A DNA stretch of 50,747 bases from Anaerolineales bacterium (GCA_020847435.1 JADLBX010000042.1:1-50747), one strand, 5' to 3'. Shown: positions 30,563 to 39,610, numbered from the stretch's first letter. Notes: generated from the letters alone by a model not told the origin. Numbers and translations: made by a program.

Positions 30563-33205
30563 ATGGAACTTGGACTGATCCGCAAAATTGATATAGACAC
30601 CGAAATGCAACAGGCATACCTCGATTACGCGATGAGCGTCATCGTGGCGCGCGCCTTGCCCGATGCGCGCGATGGACTCAAACCTGTGCAGCGCCGCATC
30701 CTCTACGCGATGTACGACATGGGCATCCGCGCGGAATCGGCGTACAAAAAGTCGGCGAGGATCGTCGGCGAGGTGCTGGGTAAATATCATCCGCATGGCG
30801 ACTCGGCGGTGTACGAAGCGATGGCGCGCATGGCGCAGGATTTTTCGATGCGCACGTTGCTCGTGGACGGGCAAGGCAACTTCGGTTCCGTGGATGGCGA
30901 TCCGCCTGCGGCGATGCGTTACACCGAAGCGCGCCTCACCAACGCCGCGCTCGATATTTTGTTCGACCTCAACAAAGAAACCGTTGACTTCAATCCCAAC
31001 TTCGACGATACGTTAACCGAGCCGAACGTTTTGCCCTCGGCGATTCCGAATCTTTTGGTCAACGGGGCGACGGGCATCGCGGTCGGTATGGCGACTTCGA
31101 TCCCGCCTCATAACCTGAGTGAAGTTGTGGACGCCCTCGTCTACATGATCGAAAAGTGGGAGAAACTCGACGACATTGACGTCGAGCAATTGATGAAGTT
31201 CGTGCAAGGACCAGACTTCCCGACTGGCGGCTTGATCGTGCAGGAAAAAGACGAAGAGGGAATCGAAGCCGCGTACGGTTCAGGGCGCGGACGCGTCACC
31301 GTGCAGGCAAAGGCGCACGTCGAAGAGATGGAGCGCGGCAAGAACCGCATCATCGTCACCGAACTGCCGTACATGGTCAACAAGTCGAGTCTCATCGAGC
31401 GCATCGCGGACTTGGCGCGCGAGGGGTATCTCGAAGGCTTGTCCGACCTGCGCGATGAATCGGATCGCCAGGGCATGCGCATCGTGCTGGAGATGACGAA
31501 GAACGCCGATCCCGACGTGGTCCTGCGCGACCTGTACAAACGCACGCCGATGCAAACAACATTCAGCATCAACTTGCTTGCCCTCGTGGACGGCGAGCCG
31601 CGCACGTTAACGTTGAAGCAGGCATTACGCGTCTACGTGGAACACAGGCTGAACGTCATAAAAAGACGCGCTGAGTTCGATCTGGCAAAAGCCAAAGCGC
31701 GGGCGCACATCCTTGAGGGATATTTAGTCGCCTTGAAGAATCTGGATGAAGTGATCAACCTCATCCGCTCCGCATCGGACGTGGAAACTGCGCGCGCCAA
31801 ACTGATGAAGCGCTACAAGCTGACGGAGTTGCAGGCGACCGCCATCCTTGACCTGCAGTTGCGACGACTCGCCGCCCTCGAACGCAAAAAGATCGAAACC
31901 GAATACAAAGAAGTGAGCGCGCTGATCAAAGAGTTGACCGCGTTGTTGAAATCGCCGAAGTTGATGCGCGGCGTTGTGGCGGATGAACTGCTGAAAGTGA
32001 AAGCGCAATACGGCGACCGACGTCGCACGCAGATCGTGAATCTCGGCGAGTCGAAAGACGGCAAAACGACGAAGAAGGCGCTGACCGCGCGCGACCTCCT
32101 GCCCGAACAACAAGTGTGGATCGGCGTGACCGACGACGGCTTGGTCTCGCGCACGGCGGATGAAAAGGAACCGAAACATTCGGGCAACGACGCGCCGCGC
32201 TGGCTCGTCAAAGCGGGGACAACCGACACTGTTTACTTTGTTGCGAAATCGGGACGTGCCGCCGCTGTTGCCGCGCACATCATCCCGCAAGCCGAAAAGT
32301 TGACGCAAGGCTCGATGTTCTACAAAGTCTCGCCGCTCACCGAGAACGATTCGCTCGCGGCGGTGTTCGCTTTGCCTTCAAGAAAATCATCATTGCCCGA
32401 AGAGACGTGCATCATCACCACGACACGATTCGGCATGATCAAGAAAAGTTTGATCACTGAGTTGCCTGGTCCGTCTTCGCAAACGTTTGTGTTGGTCAAA
32501 GTGAACGAAGGCGATAGATTGATTTCCGTTGGTCTCACCGACAACAAGAAAAAAGAAATCCTGCTCGTCACTGCGCAAGGGATGGCGATTCGATTCAAGG
32601 AAGACGATGTGCGCCCAATGGGTCTCGTCGCGGCGGGCGTCAACGGCATGAAGTTGGACGACAAGGATGAAGTGGTCGGCGCGGAGATTCTGCCGTCTGA
32701 GGGCGAAGTGTTCTTGCTCACGAACGACGGCAAAGCCAAACGCGTGGAAGAAAAAGATTTCCCAACGCAAGGACGTTACGGCAAGGGCGTCATCGCTTGG
32801 GAACTGCACGAGAAGGAAAAACTCGTCGGCGCGGTAACGGGCAAACCGAATCACATGGCAACCATCCACCTGAGCAAGGGCGCGCCAAAATCCACGCGGC
32901 TCGACGCGGCAAGTCTACGTAAACGCGCCGCTACGAAGGGCGATGTGATCGTCGAAGCGAAAGCGGGCGAGGAAGCGGTTTCGGTCAACGCGGCGTGGGA
33001 GGCGGGGAGGTTTGTGGGAGAAGAGAAAAAGAAAGAAGAAAGAGGAAAGAGGAAGTCGCAAAAGGAGAAGCCTGCGAAGAAGGTAAAGACTGTGAAAGCA
33101 AAGTCGAAACCTACCAAGAAAGCAAAGGCTGTTAAATCTAAAAAGTCCGCGCCGAAGAAGAAGAGTTCGGGTAAGGCATCGTCATCGAAGATGAAGAAGA
33201 AGTAG
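30563..33205 (+). CDS. gyrA: DNA gyrase subunit A (type IIA topoisomerase A subunit)
   Basis: An 880-residue A subunit. The quinolone-resistance region [10 protein letters not shown] is at 76-85, with Ser81 and Glu85 at the key positions, and the catalytic tyrosine is Tyr120 in AAMRYTEAR. The six-bladed C-terminal domain starts at about 500. The GyrA box that defines supercoiling activity is degenerate: QGRYGKG at 736-742 in place of QRRGGKG, so a topoisomerase IV ParC role cannot be excluded. The last 60 residues or so (about 819-880) form a Lys-rich histone H1-like tail with PAKKVK and [25 protein letters not shown] precedes the ATG. No gyrB is nearby. Confidence 0.92.
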   Translation: MELGLIRKIDIDTEMQQAYLDYAMSVIVARALPDARDGLKPVQRRILYAMYDMGIRAESAYKKSARIVGEVLGKYHPHGDSAVYEAMARMAQDFSMRTLLVDGQGNFGSVDGDPPAAMRYTEARLTNAALDILFDLNKETVDFNPNFDDTLTEPNVLPSAIPNLLVNGATGIAVGMATSIPPHNLSEVVDALVYMIEKWEKLDDIDVEQLMKFVQGPDFPTGGLIVQEKDEEGIEAAYGSGRGRVTVQAKAHVEEMERGKNRIIVTELPYMVNKSSLIERIADLAREGYLEGLSDLRDESDRQGMRIVLEMTKNADPDVVLRDLYKRTPMQTTFSINLLALVDGEPRTLTLKQALRVYVEHRLNVIKRRAEFDLAKAKARAHILEGYLVALKNLDEVINLIRSASDVETARAKLMKRYKLTELQATAILDLQLRRLAALERKKIETEYKEVSALIKELTALLKSPKLMRGVVADELLKVKAQYGDRRRTQIVNLGESKDGKTTKKALTARDLLPEQQVWIGVTDDGLVSRTADEKEPKHSGNDAPRWLVKAGTTDTVYFVAKSGRAAAVAAHIIPQAEKLTQGSMFYKVSPLTENDSLAAVFALPSRKSSLPEETCIITTTRFGMIKKSLITELPGPSSQTFVLVKVNEGDRLISVGLTDNKKKEILLVTAQGMAIRFKEDDVRPMGLVAAGVNGMKLDDKDEVVGAEILPSEGEVFLLTNDGKAKRVEEKDFPTQGRYGKGVIAWELHEKEKLVGAVTGKPNHMATIHLSKGAPKSTRLDAASLRKRAATKGDVIVEAKAGEEAVSVNAAWEAGRFVGEEKKKEERGKRKSQKEKPAKKVKTVKAKSKPTKKAKAVKSKKSAPKKKSSGKASSSKMKKK

Positions 33206-33216
33206 GTTGCGAAGTA

Positions 33217-33249
33217 AGACCTCCGAGTTCTTAAAGAACTCGGAGGTCT
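33217..33249. repeat. REP palindrome upstream of the RAYT gene
   Basis: Perfect 16-bp arms AGACCTCCGAGTTCTT and AAGAACTCGGAGGTCT around a single A. It lies 12 bp after gyrA and 15 bp before the RAYT start, with no T run, so it is read as a REP element and not a terminator. Confidence 0.85.
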
Positions 33250-33264
33250 GGTTGGGAGATAACC

Positions 33265-33897
33265 ATGCCCCGCAGATTGATTCCATTCGTCCCTGAACTG
33301 TATTATCACATCTACAACCGCGGCAACAACCGTGAGCGGATTTTCTTCGAGACAGAGAATTACCTGTTTTTCCTGAAGAAGATCAAGCAATACCTCGTCC
33401 CCGTCGCGGACGTTCTGGTGTATTGTCTGATGCCGACTCATTATCATGTGGTCGGGCGGGTAAAACCGAACAAGACCTCCGAGGTACGGAACTCCGAGAT
33501 TTTAAAAATCTCGGAGTTCTCAGCGATCTCCACAGCCATGATGAAACTCTCTGTTTCGTACACCAAAGCCATCAACAAGAGGTTTCAACGCGTTGGCGTT
33601 CTATTTCAGGGACAGTTCCAAGCCAAACCGATTCTGACTTCATCCTATTTGCTGAACCTGTGCCGATATATTCACGGCAACCCCGTCAAAGACGGGCTGG
33701 TTGCAGATATTGAGCAATGGCCCTATTCAAATTACCTCGAGTGGATCGGCGAACGGAACGGCAAACTGGTTGACAAAGCCTTCGTTCGGGACAACTTCGA
33801 TACGCCCGATCAATACCGCAAGTTCGTCTTGGAATATTTACGCAACCGACAATTGCCCGATGATATTCAGCGTTATTTGAATTCGCTGGAGGGTTGA
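33265..33897 (+). CDS. REP-associated tyrosine transposase (RAYT, Y1_Tnp family)
   Basis: A 210-residue HUH endonuclease of the IS200-like/RAYT group, which nicks single-stranded palindromes. Family marks are YYHIYNRGNNRERIFF (13-28), the HUH motif His59-Tyr60-His61 in MPTHYHVVG, the catalytic Tyr99 in SVSYTKAINKRF and the C-terminal LNLCRYIHGNPVKDGLV. Unusually, residues about 70-88 are encoded by REP palindrome sequence (33473-33518) in frame. Intact REP palindromes flank the gene at 33217 and 33905. It is very probably the enzyme that spreads or maintains these REP elements. The reading frame is open throughout, so the protein may be active. Confidence 0.9.
   Translation: MPRRLIPFVPELYYHIYNRGNNRERIFFETENYLFFLKKIKQYLVPVADVLVYCLMPTHYHVVGRVKPNKTSEVRNSEILKISEFSAISTAMMKLSVSYTKAINKRFQRVGVLFQGQFQAKPILTSSYLLNLCRYIHGNPVKDGLVADIEQWPYSNYLEWIGERNGKLVDKAFVRDNFDTPDQYRKFVLEYLRNRQLPDDIQRYLNSLEG
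33490..33518. repeat. REP palindrome inside the RAYT coding region
   Basis: Arms AACTCCGAGATTTT and AAAATCTCGGAGTT pair perfectly around one A. A further half arm GACCTCCGAGGT precedes it at about 33474-33485. The frame stays open across the insertion. Confidence 0.8.
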
Positions 33898-33904
33898 CGA
33901 TCAA

Positions 33905-33937
33905 AGACCTCAGAGTTCTTGCAGAACTCGGAGGTCT
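33905..33937. repeat. REP palindrome downstream of the RAYT gene
   Basis: AGACCTCAGAGTTCTT and AGAACTCGGAGGTCT are inverted arms with one mismatch and a short GC loop. A single arm of the same family (AAAATCTCGGAGGTCTG) is at 34324-34340. Confidence 0.8.
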
Positions 33938-33993
33938 GGAAATTTGAATCCGCATTTAAGATTATCGATGTAATTTTTACGAGGAGACCAAAT

Positions 33994-34293
33994 ATGGTCA
34001 AAAGGACAATTTCTGGCGGCACAGTACACAAGTTACCGAAGGATTTACGAGAAGCTCTAACGGTTGACCCACAAGCCCTAGCGCTTTGGGAGAGACTTAC
34101 TCCGCTGGCACGCAATGAGTGGATCTGTTGGGTGACCTTCGTTAAGAAAGACGAAACGAGAAAAGAACATGTGAAAAGGACGGTCAGTGAACTCAAGGAA
34201 GGGATGCGTCGACCGTGCTGCTGGCTGGGCTGTATTCATCGCACAGACAAGGCGATCAGCCCTTCGGTGCGATATGTCCTCAGTAAAAAATAA
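33994..34293 (+). CDS. YdeI/OmpD-associated (OmdA) family protein
   Basis: A 99-residue protein. The pattern TVHKLPKDLREALTVDPQA, then LTPLARNEWICWV, KKDETRKEHVKRTVSELKEG and RRPCCWLGCIHR matches the short OmdA/YdeI-type domain. Members have been linked to bacteriocin or peptide resistance in some species, but the activity is not settled. The frame extends upstream to 33919, but that part translates REP sequence; GAGGAGA precedes the ATG at 33994. It lies between two REP copies and may have been acquired with them. Confidence 0.75.
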   Translation: MVKRTISGGTVHKLPKDLREALTVDPQALALWERLTPLARNEWICWVTFVKKDETRKEHVKRTVSELKEGMRRPCCWLGCIHRTDKAISPSVRYVLSKK

Positions 34294-34351
34294 GAGAAAA
34301 GTTACGTAGAATGAATGTCTGTAAAAATCTCGGAGGTCTGGGAGAAGACAA

Positions 34352-36376
34352 ATGAAGAATACTAAACCTTTGGTTGGGTTAATTGCAATCCTTTTTGCAA
34401 TGGTAGGCTTATATAGTCTCTGGCAAAATATTACTACTCCACCGCCGCTTCCACTAAAACATATTAAGCCTGGCGAATCATTGAATATAGACTTCATCAA
34501 GCAACTAGGCGGAAGTATAAGCAGTGGCCAAACAAAACCAATAGCCATTAATGAAAATCTAGTCTATGCTGGAATTGGTCCACGGCTAGCTATTCTGGAT
34601 ATTTCTGATCATTCAAACATACGCTTGCTTGGGCAGTCTGACATCATACTTGATAATATTGGAGAAGTTGTTTTGGCGGGAGATTATGTTTATATTGCGC
34701 CCGGAGTTTATGGAGACGATGCGGGAGCAAATCAACAACTACATATTGTGGATGTATCTAACCCAAGGCAACCACAATACTTAGGCACATATTCGCCCAA
34801 AGAAAAATGCGTCAGTAGCGTTTATGTCTCTGAAAAATATCTATATATCACAGCAAAAGATGAGGGTTCTGATTTTACAACTTCTGCCAAAGACCTTTAT
34901 ATCCTTGATATTTCAACTCCTGACCAGCCAAAAGAAATCAGCCATTATGCCTTTAGGGAAGGCATATCGGATATAGCAGTATTAGGGAATTACATTTATA
35001 TAGCCACACATAAAACTGGATTACGTATTTTAGATATTTCTGACCTTCAGAACCCAAGGGAAATAATTTTTTCTTACCAATTAGAATCCGCGCATAGTTT
35101 GAAAATAAGTGGAAAGTATCTTTATCTCATTGGTTCAAACGAAAATTCGCCTTGGGAATTTTATGTTTTTGATATATCCAACCCTCAAGAACCAAAAGAG
35201 CTTGTAGTTCAGGCAGGAGATGTAGCTGAATTGGTTTCTGTTTATCAGGATATTGCTTATTTTTGGGAACTGGGATCCCAATATTCAATATCGTCAATTG
35301 ATCTCGGCAATCCGAAAGAACCGAGGGAAATTGGAACGCAAAGTTTCATTGGACGGGTTGTATCCATTCTGAAAAATATTGCTTTCGTAATGGATGCAAA
35401 TCGGTTGAAATTGATTGATTTATCAAATCCCATGAGACCTGTCGAACTTGGTTCATATATAACTCTTGTCCCTGAACAGTATCTACCAGAACTTTACTTG
35501 AACGGCACAAAAGGCATAATACCAACATCGCTGGATATATTTCTTCTAGATTTTGCTGATCCAACATCGCCTATCATTGCAAACCTTTTTACCGTTGAAG
35601 ATGGATACACAATCGAAAAAGTCGATGGCAATTTCGTTTATATAGACACGGCTAAGGAGACGCAGGTTGTGGATATATCAAATCCAATTATGCCCGCTGT
35701 TATATGGCGCCGCAATGGCTACGACGAAAAAGGCGAACCACTTATATTTACCACGACAGAAAAATATGCTTTTGCGATTAGTCTTGTTGATGGTTTTTAC
35801 GTATATGACACTTCCAATCCCGCCAGTCCGACTTTAATTAGTCATCAATCGGATTTGAAAGGCTTTGATGGGTTTGATGATTTTACTTCTGCGAAAAGTT
35901 ATTTGTATATCCTTGATGGGAGAAATCTTCACATTCTAAATGCATCTGATCCAACAGCCATTGTCGAAGTCGGCATATATAAATTTCCTTCCACGCAATC
36001 TGGATATAGCAGAATCAATATAATTGACAATTTGGCTTTTTTGGATAATTCTTTATATAGTGGTAGGGACCCTGCTAAACTAACCATCTTAGATATTTCC
36101 AATCCTGAAGCGCCATCGTTTGTTACTTCTTATCATTGGAGCGACTATTCTGCCATCAGCGGTTCTTCCACAAAAACCATTTTTATTAATAGTTATGACG
36201 GTGTGCACGTAGTAGATTTCTCAGATCCTCAGCATCCGGATGAACTAGGTTTTTATGGGTTAGATGATGGATACGGAACAGGCCCCGACAGCCTGGCTTT
36301 GGGACCGGATAACATCATTTATGTTGTTAGCAACCCAAATGGGTTATATATTCTGCGGTATTCACCTTCTGAATGA
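34352..36376 (+). CDS. LVIVD-repeat beta-propeller protein
   Basis: A 674-residue protein. The N-terminal segment (GLIAILFAMVGLYSLW, about 9-24) is a signal anchor. The rest is a chain of LVIVD-type repeats, each with a strand ending in LxIxDISxPxxP, for example LHIVDVSNPRQPQYLG, LYILDISTPDQPKEIS, LRILDISDLQNPREI and LTILDISNPEAPSFV; at least ten can be counted. This builds one or two beta-propellers outside the membrane, probably for binding or adhesion. Base composition is clearly AT-rich against all neighbours, and the codon use matches, which points to horizontal acquisition. GGGAGAAG precedes the ATG. The 3' end overlaps a truncated gene stub on the other strand. Confidence 0.85.
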   Translation: MKNTKPLVGLIAILFAMVGLYSLWQNITTPPPLPLKHIKPGESLNIDFIKQLGGSISSGQTKPIAINENLVYAGIGPRLAILDISDHSNIRLLGQSDIILDNIGEVVLAGDYVYIAPGVYGDDAGANQQLHIVDVSNPRQPQYLGTYSPKEKCVSSVYVSEKYLYITAKDEGSDFTTSAKDLYILDISTPDQPKEISHYAFREGISDIAVLGNYIYIATHKTGLRILDISDLQNPREIIFSYQLESAHSLKISGKYLYLIGSNENSPWEFYVFDISNPQEPKELVVQAGDVAELVSVYQDIAYFWELGSQYSISSIDLGNPKEPREIGTQSFIGRVVSILKNIAFVMDANRLKLIDLSNPMRPVELGSYITLVPEQYLPELYLNGTKGIIPTSLDIFLLDFADPTSPIIANLFTVEDGYTIEKVDGNFVYIDTAKETQVVDISNPIMPAVIWRRNGYDEKGEPLIFTTTEKYAFAISLVDGFYVYDTSNPASPTLISHQSDLKGFDGFDDFTSAKSYLYILDGRNLHILNASDPTAIVEVGIYKFPSTQSGYSRINIIDNLAFLDNSLYSGRDPAKLTILDISNPEAPSFVTSYHWSDYSAISGSSTKTIFINSYDGVHVVDFSDPQHPDELGFYGLDDGYGTGPDSLALGPDNIIYVVSNPNGLYILRYSPSE

Positions 36377-36472
36377 TGTCTGCTGAGTTCCGACATACGC
36401 CGTGAAATCGAGCGCGTACCTTTCGGTCGGCTGGTCGTTGACGATGTAAGTTTTCGAGTCAGAGGTGGGCAT
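36362..36472 (-). pseudogene. Truncated gene stub (N-terminal fragment)
   Basis: A 36-codon frame starting at the ATG on 36470-36472. It has an ideal ribosome binding site, AGGAGG, 8 bases upstream, and G/C-rich codon use like the chromosome. The visible peptide begins MPTSDSKTYIVNDQPTERYA and then meets the AT-rich end of the LVIVD gene and stops. This looks like the 5' end of a chromosomal gene whose remainder was removed when the LVIVD segment arrived. The original product cannot be named. It might instead be a true short peptide. Confidence 0.4.
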
Positions 36473-36498
36473 GGAGGGATCCTCCTGTGGTGGTATTT

Positions 36499-36530
36499 TA
36501 CCCCCTCCGCCCTTCGGGCAGGGTGGGGGT
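36499..36530. repeat. G/C-rich hairpin CCCCCTCCGCCCTTCGGG...
   Basis: CCCCCTCCGCCC and GGGCAGGGTGGGGG pair around TTC, upstream of the lipoprotein -10 box. Similar in sequence to the 5861-5918 element. Confidence 0.6.
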
Positions 36531-36538
36531 CTTACCTG

Positions 36539-36544
36539 TATAAT
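36539..36544 (+). promoter_or_regulatory. -10 box of the lipoprotein gene
   Basis: TATAAT ends 10 bases before the ATG at 36555, so the leader would be only about 3 bases long. No ribosome binding site is visible. Confidence 0.6.
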
Positions 36545-36554
36545 TCACACCAAC

Positions 36555-37169
36555 ATGAAACCTTTATCATTTCTCACTCAAATGCTCGCAATCGCGCTGA
36601 TCGTCAGCGCGTGTGGAAGCGAACCGCAGGCTACGCCCACCATCAACCCAGATGACTTGCAAAGCACGATTGTCGCCGCGGCTTACACGGTCGTGGCAGA
36701 GACTCAAGCCGCCATCCCGACTGTCACGCACACGCCAACTGTAACCGTTACAAATACGCCAGCGTTCACAGCCACCCTGCCGCCCCTGCCAACCCTCGGA
36801 GCGACGTTTACTGCCAGCCCTGTTCCAAATCCCTATGTTGGGGATCCATGTATCAATACTCCCTTGCCCGCTTCGCTCGAAGGAGAGAAGATCAAGATCC
36901 GCGTCGACAACCCCACAAAAGGGACGATCAATCTCACGGTTTATCTTCAAAGCGGCAATCCACAGGGACTCTGCGGTTATCGCGGCTATGTACTCACGCC
37001 AAACGGGTCGCTTGTGATCAACGACCTGATCGAAGGTTGTTACTCTCTTTGGGCGTGGAACCCCGACCCGAAAGATTATTTCATGGTGACGAACGGGACC
37101 AGTTGCCTCGATCAATCCGCGAATTGGACGTTTGACATTACCCCCAACGGAATCAATCTTAGAAAGTAG
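36555..37169 (+). CDS. Lipoprotein of unknown function
   Basis: A 204-residue protein with a signal peptide ending in a lipobox (LIVSAC, Cys at about residue 19). A Thr/Pro/Val linker (about 45-95) precedes a compact beta-rich domain (about 100-204) with IRVDNPTKGTINLTVYLQSG, VINDLIEGCYSLWAW and C-terminal NWTFDITPNG. The domain resembles small Ig-like or carboxypeptidase-regulatory-type folds but I cannot assign it. An upstream frame extension to 36465 reads through a G/C-rich hairpin and is rejected. The start is predicted to be nearly leaderless. Confidence 0.72.
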   Translation: MKPLSFLTQMLAIALIVSACGSEPQATPTINPDDLQSTIVAAAYTVVAETQAAIPTVTHTPTVTVTNTPAFTATLPPLPTLGATFTASPVPNPYVGDPCINTPLPASLEGEKIKIRVDNPTKGTINLTVYLQSGNPQGLCGYRGYVLTPNGSLVINDLIEGCYSLWAWNPDPKDYFMVTNGTSCLDQSANWTFDITPNGINLRK

Positions 37170-37245
37170 ACGCTGGTTCGGCGGGGATAGTCTCCATCCC
37201 TGAAAAATGATTGAGGCTAGAAGGGGGGGTCGGTCCTTGACGGGG

Positions 37246-37251
37246 TATAAT
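37246..37251 (+). promoter_or_regulatory. -10 box of the HicB-like antitoxin gene
   Basis: TATAAT, 24 bases before the ATG at 37276, with the purine-rich AAAAGAAAG between as a weak ribosome binding site. Confidence 0.5.
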
Positions 37252-37275
37252 GCCACAAAAGAAAGTCAAGACGCA

Positions 37276-37590
37276 ATGAAACTAACGATCAAATACGAGC
37301 AGGAAAAAGATGGGCGCTGGCTGGCGGAAGTAAAAGAATTGCCTGGTACACTGGCGTATGGCAATGACGCGGACAGCGCAATTGCCCGCGTACAAGCGCT
37401 GGCTTTACGCGTCGTTGCCGATCAAATTGAAAACGCCGAGGCTGTGACTGCAATTCTATTCTCCTACACTTCTCCCAAACAAACCGATGATGACGGCTGG
37501 GAAAGGTTGATGAAGATCGGGAGGAAACTTTCCAAAGAGCGAAAGGGTGAAAAAAGCTCGGTTGAGATTCTTTCGGAAATGCGCCGATGA
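37276..37590 (+). CDS. HicB-like antitoxin with VapB-like C-terminus
   Basis: A 104-residue protein with two parts. Residues 1-55 have the HicB fold pattern: KLTIKYEQEKDGRWLAEVKE, then LPGTLAYGNDADSAIARVQAL. In place of the usual HicB DNA-binding helix bundle, the C-terminus (about 68-104) reads DDGWERLMKIGRKLSKERKG and SSVEILSEMRR, which resembles the toxin-wrapping tail of VapB antitoxins. The stop overlaps the ATG of a short PIN-domain remnant (ATGA), as in vapBC operons. The frame extension upstream to 37207 is not supported. Probably an antitoxin whose toxin has decayed. Confidence 0.65.
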   Translation: MKLTIKYEQEKDGRWLAEVKELPGTLAYGNDADSAIARVQALALRVVADQIENAEAVTAILFSYTSPKQTDDDGWERLMKIGRKLSKERKGEKSSVEILSEMRR

Positions 37591-37718
37591 ATCGCCTGCG
37601 CGGCAGTGACGCGGTCTACGCCGCGGTCGCGTTGCGGTTCGGGACTGAGTTGATCACGCTGGATAAAGAACAATTGGAACGGTTGCCGAAAGTGGCGCCC
37701 GTCCGCGCGCCGAAGTAA
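37587..37718 (+). pseudogene. VapC-type PIN-domain toxin remnant
   Basis: A 43-codon frame that starts with the ATG overlapping the antitoxin stop. From residue 3 on it reads LRGSDAVYAAVALRFGTELITLDKEQLERL, cut here into its parts LRGSDAVYAAVALRFG and TELITLDKEQLERL, which is the C-terminal third of a PIN domain with the conserved Asp in GSDAVY and in TLD. The N-terminal two thirds, including the first catalytic Asp, are missing. An internal deletion that kept the coupled start codon would explain it. The product cannot be an active ribonuclease. Confidence 0.65.
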
Positions 37719-37731
37719 TGAGTGTGAACCA

Positions 37732-39567
37732 ATGCAGTTGAACAAACGCTTGCACGCGGCGGAAATCTACCTACTCGCCGCTCTGCTCATCTTCGGCGTG
37801 GCGGCTTGTTTCCTGCTTCCCATCAGCGGCGGCTACGACGAAGAGACGCACCTCCTGCGCGTCTGGCAGATGTCCGATCTGCGATTTCTGCCGAACGAAG
37901 CGGAGGACGGCAAACTTCCGTTCCCCGCTATTTATTGGGAACTCTCGTATCGAAGACAATTCATCGTCCGCGCGGTGGAGCCTGATTTCTGGCAGAAATA
38001 CGGTGACCTGTCCATTGACGCGCACGATTACATCTACGGGACGGTTGATACGCGCTCGGTCTACTCGCCGCCGTTACTGCTTCCACAAGCGCTGACCATG
38101 CGTCTGCTCGGCAGGCGCGAAGGCTTGCCCGCGCTCACCGTGTATTACGCGTGCCGCATCATCGGTCTGCTCAGTTATCTTCTGCTCGCATGGCTGGCAG
38201 TGCGGATGATTCCCTTCGGCAAATGGATTCTCGCCCTCCTCGCCGCGTCGCCCGTCGCCATCCTGCAAGCCGCCACCATCAGCGCAGACGCGATCTCGAA
38301 CGGGATTGCGCTCCTCTTCATTAGCGGATCAGCCGCACTGGCGAGTCGAAGCGAGCTCCGCTGGCGCGAATGGATCGGGCTGGCGTCGCTCTTCGTCCTG
38401 TTATTTTTGGGCAAAGTCAACATTGTCCCGCTTGCGATTCTTCCGTTTCTGATCATCCCCCCATCACGATTCAAAATTCGATATGGCTACGTCCTTCTGC
38501 TCATCACCGCGCTTGCGCTTTTTGCGATCGAAGTCGTTGGCTGGAACCTGCTCGCGTATTCGCAACTGCTCACCGCGCCCGAAGGCACGGACCCCATCGG
38601 GCAAGTGCGATTCATCCTCGGCAACCTCCCTGAATTTATTTCCATCCTCACGCAGACCCTGCGCGGCAGATGGTTCAGTTATCTTTTGGATTGGGCGGCG
38701 ATCTACGGCTTTGCGTATTGGCCCATCCCCGCGTGGACGTATTATTTTTTCATGCTCGCGTTGATCCTCGCACTGTTCCGCTCTGACGATTCAATTCAAA
38801 AGCGTACTCGCCTCGGATTACTGCTCGTCTTTTTCCTCGCCTACGTCGGCACCTATGTTTTGATGTACATCACTTTCAATCCCGTCGCCTTCCCATCCAT
38901 CGAAGGCGTGCAAGGACGATATTTCACAACGGTCATGCCGCTTCTTTTCCTCGGGTTGGCTGGTCTGCCCCTCCCCCAGCGGATTCGCATCCCGCGCGCG
39001 CTCGTCGCCTCACTTTCAACATTGGCTCTGCTCTTTTACATCGCAGGGATGTATCTCTCCTATCACATCGTCTGCGGATCGCAATATTATCAAGCAGGAC
39101 TATGTTATCAACCTAACTACAAAAACTGGGCGCCCGATGCGCGATATTCATCTCCTGTCTCGCCGCAACTGACTCTCAAGCAAGAGATCGTCCCCGAGTG
39201 CCGCGGCGTAAGCGAGGTGCGCGTGTGGGTCAACGGCGACCAAGCCGACCCGTCGGGAATGACCGAGTTCGTCCTCCGCGATGTCAACCAAAGCCGCGAG
39301 ATCATCCGCAAGACTGTAAACAATTCCGAGTTCCCCGCTGGAAGTTGGTTCACCCTCCGCTTCGACCCCGATTGGGAATCGTTGGGCAAGTTTTATCTGC
39401 TAACCATCGCGTCGAAAGACACGGGTCCGCAGATCGCGTATTCGCTCCGAGCAGAATACCCCGCTGGCAAATTATTCGAAAACGACGAGCCGATGCAGGA
39501 GGATTTGATCTTTCAGACGGGTTGTGTCGCGGGGTGGGACGCGTTGCGGCAATCCGACTCGCGTTAA
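37732..39567 (+). CDS. DUF2142 membrane protein
   Basis: A 611-residue polytopic protein of the DUF2142 family, predicted GT-C-like. After the first helix there is the diagnostic GGYDEETHLLRVWQMSD with paired acidic residues, followed by a loop and about ten further helices. The family is found with cell surface polysaccharide genes. The C-terminal 130 residues are soluble, beta-rich and carry ECRGVSEVRVWVNG and WFTLRFDPDWESLGKFYLLT, an extracytoplasmic domain unusual in size for the family. No ribosome binding site is obvious before the ATG at 37732. It is followed by a short palindrome (39611-39665). Confidence 0.8.
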   Translation: MQLNKRLHAAEIYLLAALLIFGVAACFLLPISGGYDEETHLLRVWQMSDLRFLPNEAEDGKLPFPAIYWELSYRRQFIVRAVEPDFWQKYGDLSIDAHDYIYGTVDTRSVYSPPLLLPQALTMRLLGRREGLPALTVYYACRIIGLLSYLLLAWLAVRMIPFGKWILALLAASPVAILQAATISADAISNGIALLFISGSAALASRSELRWREWIGLASLFVLLFLGKVNIVPLAILPFLIIPPSRFKIRYGYVLLLITALALFAIEVVGWNLLAYSQLLTAPEGTDPIGQVRFILGNLPEFISILTQTLRGRWFSYLLDWAAIYGFAYWPIPAWTYYFFMLALILALFRSDDSIQKRTRLGLLLVFFLAYVGTYVLMYITFNPVAFPSIEGVQGRYFTTVMPLLFLGLAGLPLPQRIRIPRALVASLSTLALLFYIAGMYLSYHIVCGSQYYQAGLCYQPNYKNWAPDARYSSPVSPQLTLKQEIVPECRGVSEVRVWVNGDQADPSGMTEFVLRDVNQSREIIRKTVNNSEFPAGSWFTLRFDPDWESLGKFYLLTIASKDTGPQIAYSLRAEYPAGKLFENDEPMQEDLIFQTGCVAGWDALRQSDSR

Positions 39568-39610
39568 TAAAATAGTTCTACTGTTTAATCGGGAAGCCCT
39601 ACCCCCTGTC

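Noticed and set aside
33217..33249. Hairpin after gyrA taken for its terminator
   Set aside because: There is no T run on either side, and the same palindrome recurs around and inside the RAYT gene, so a REP element is the better reading.
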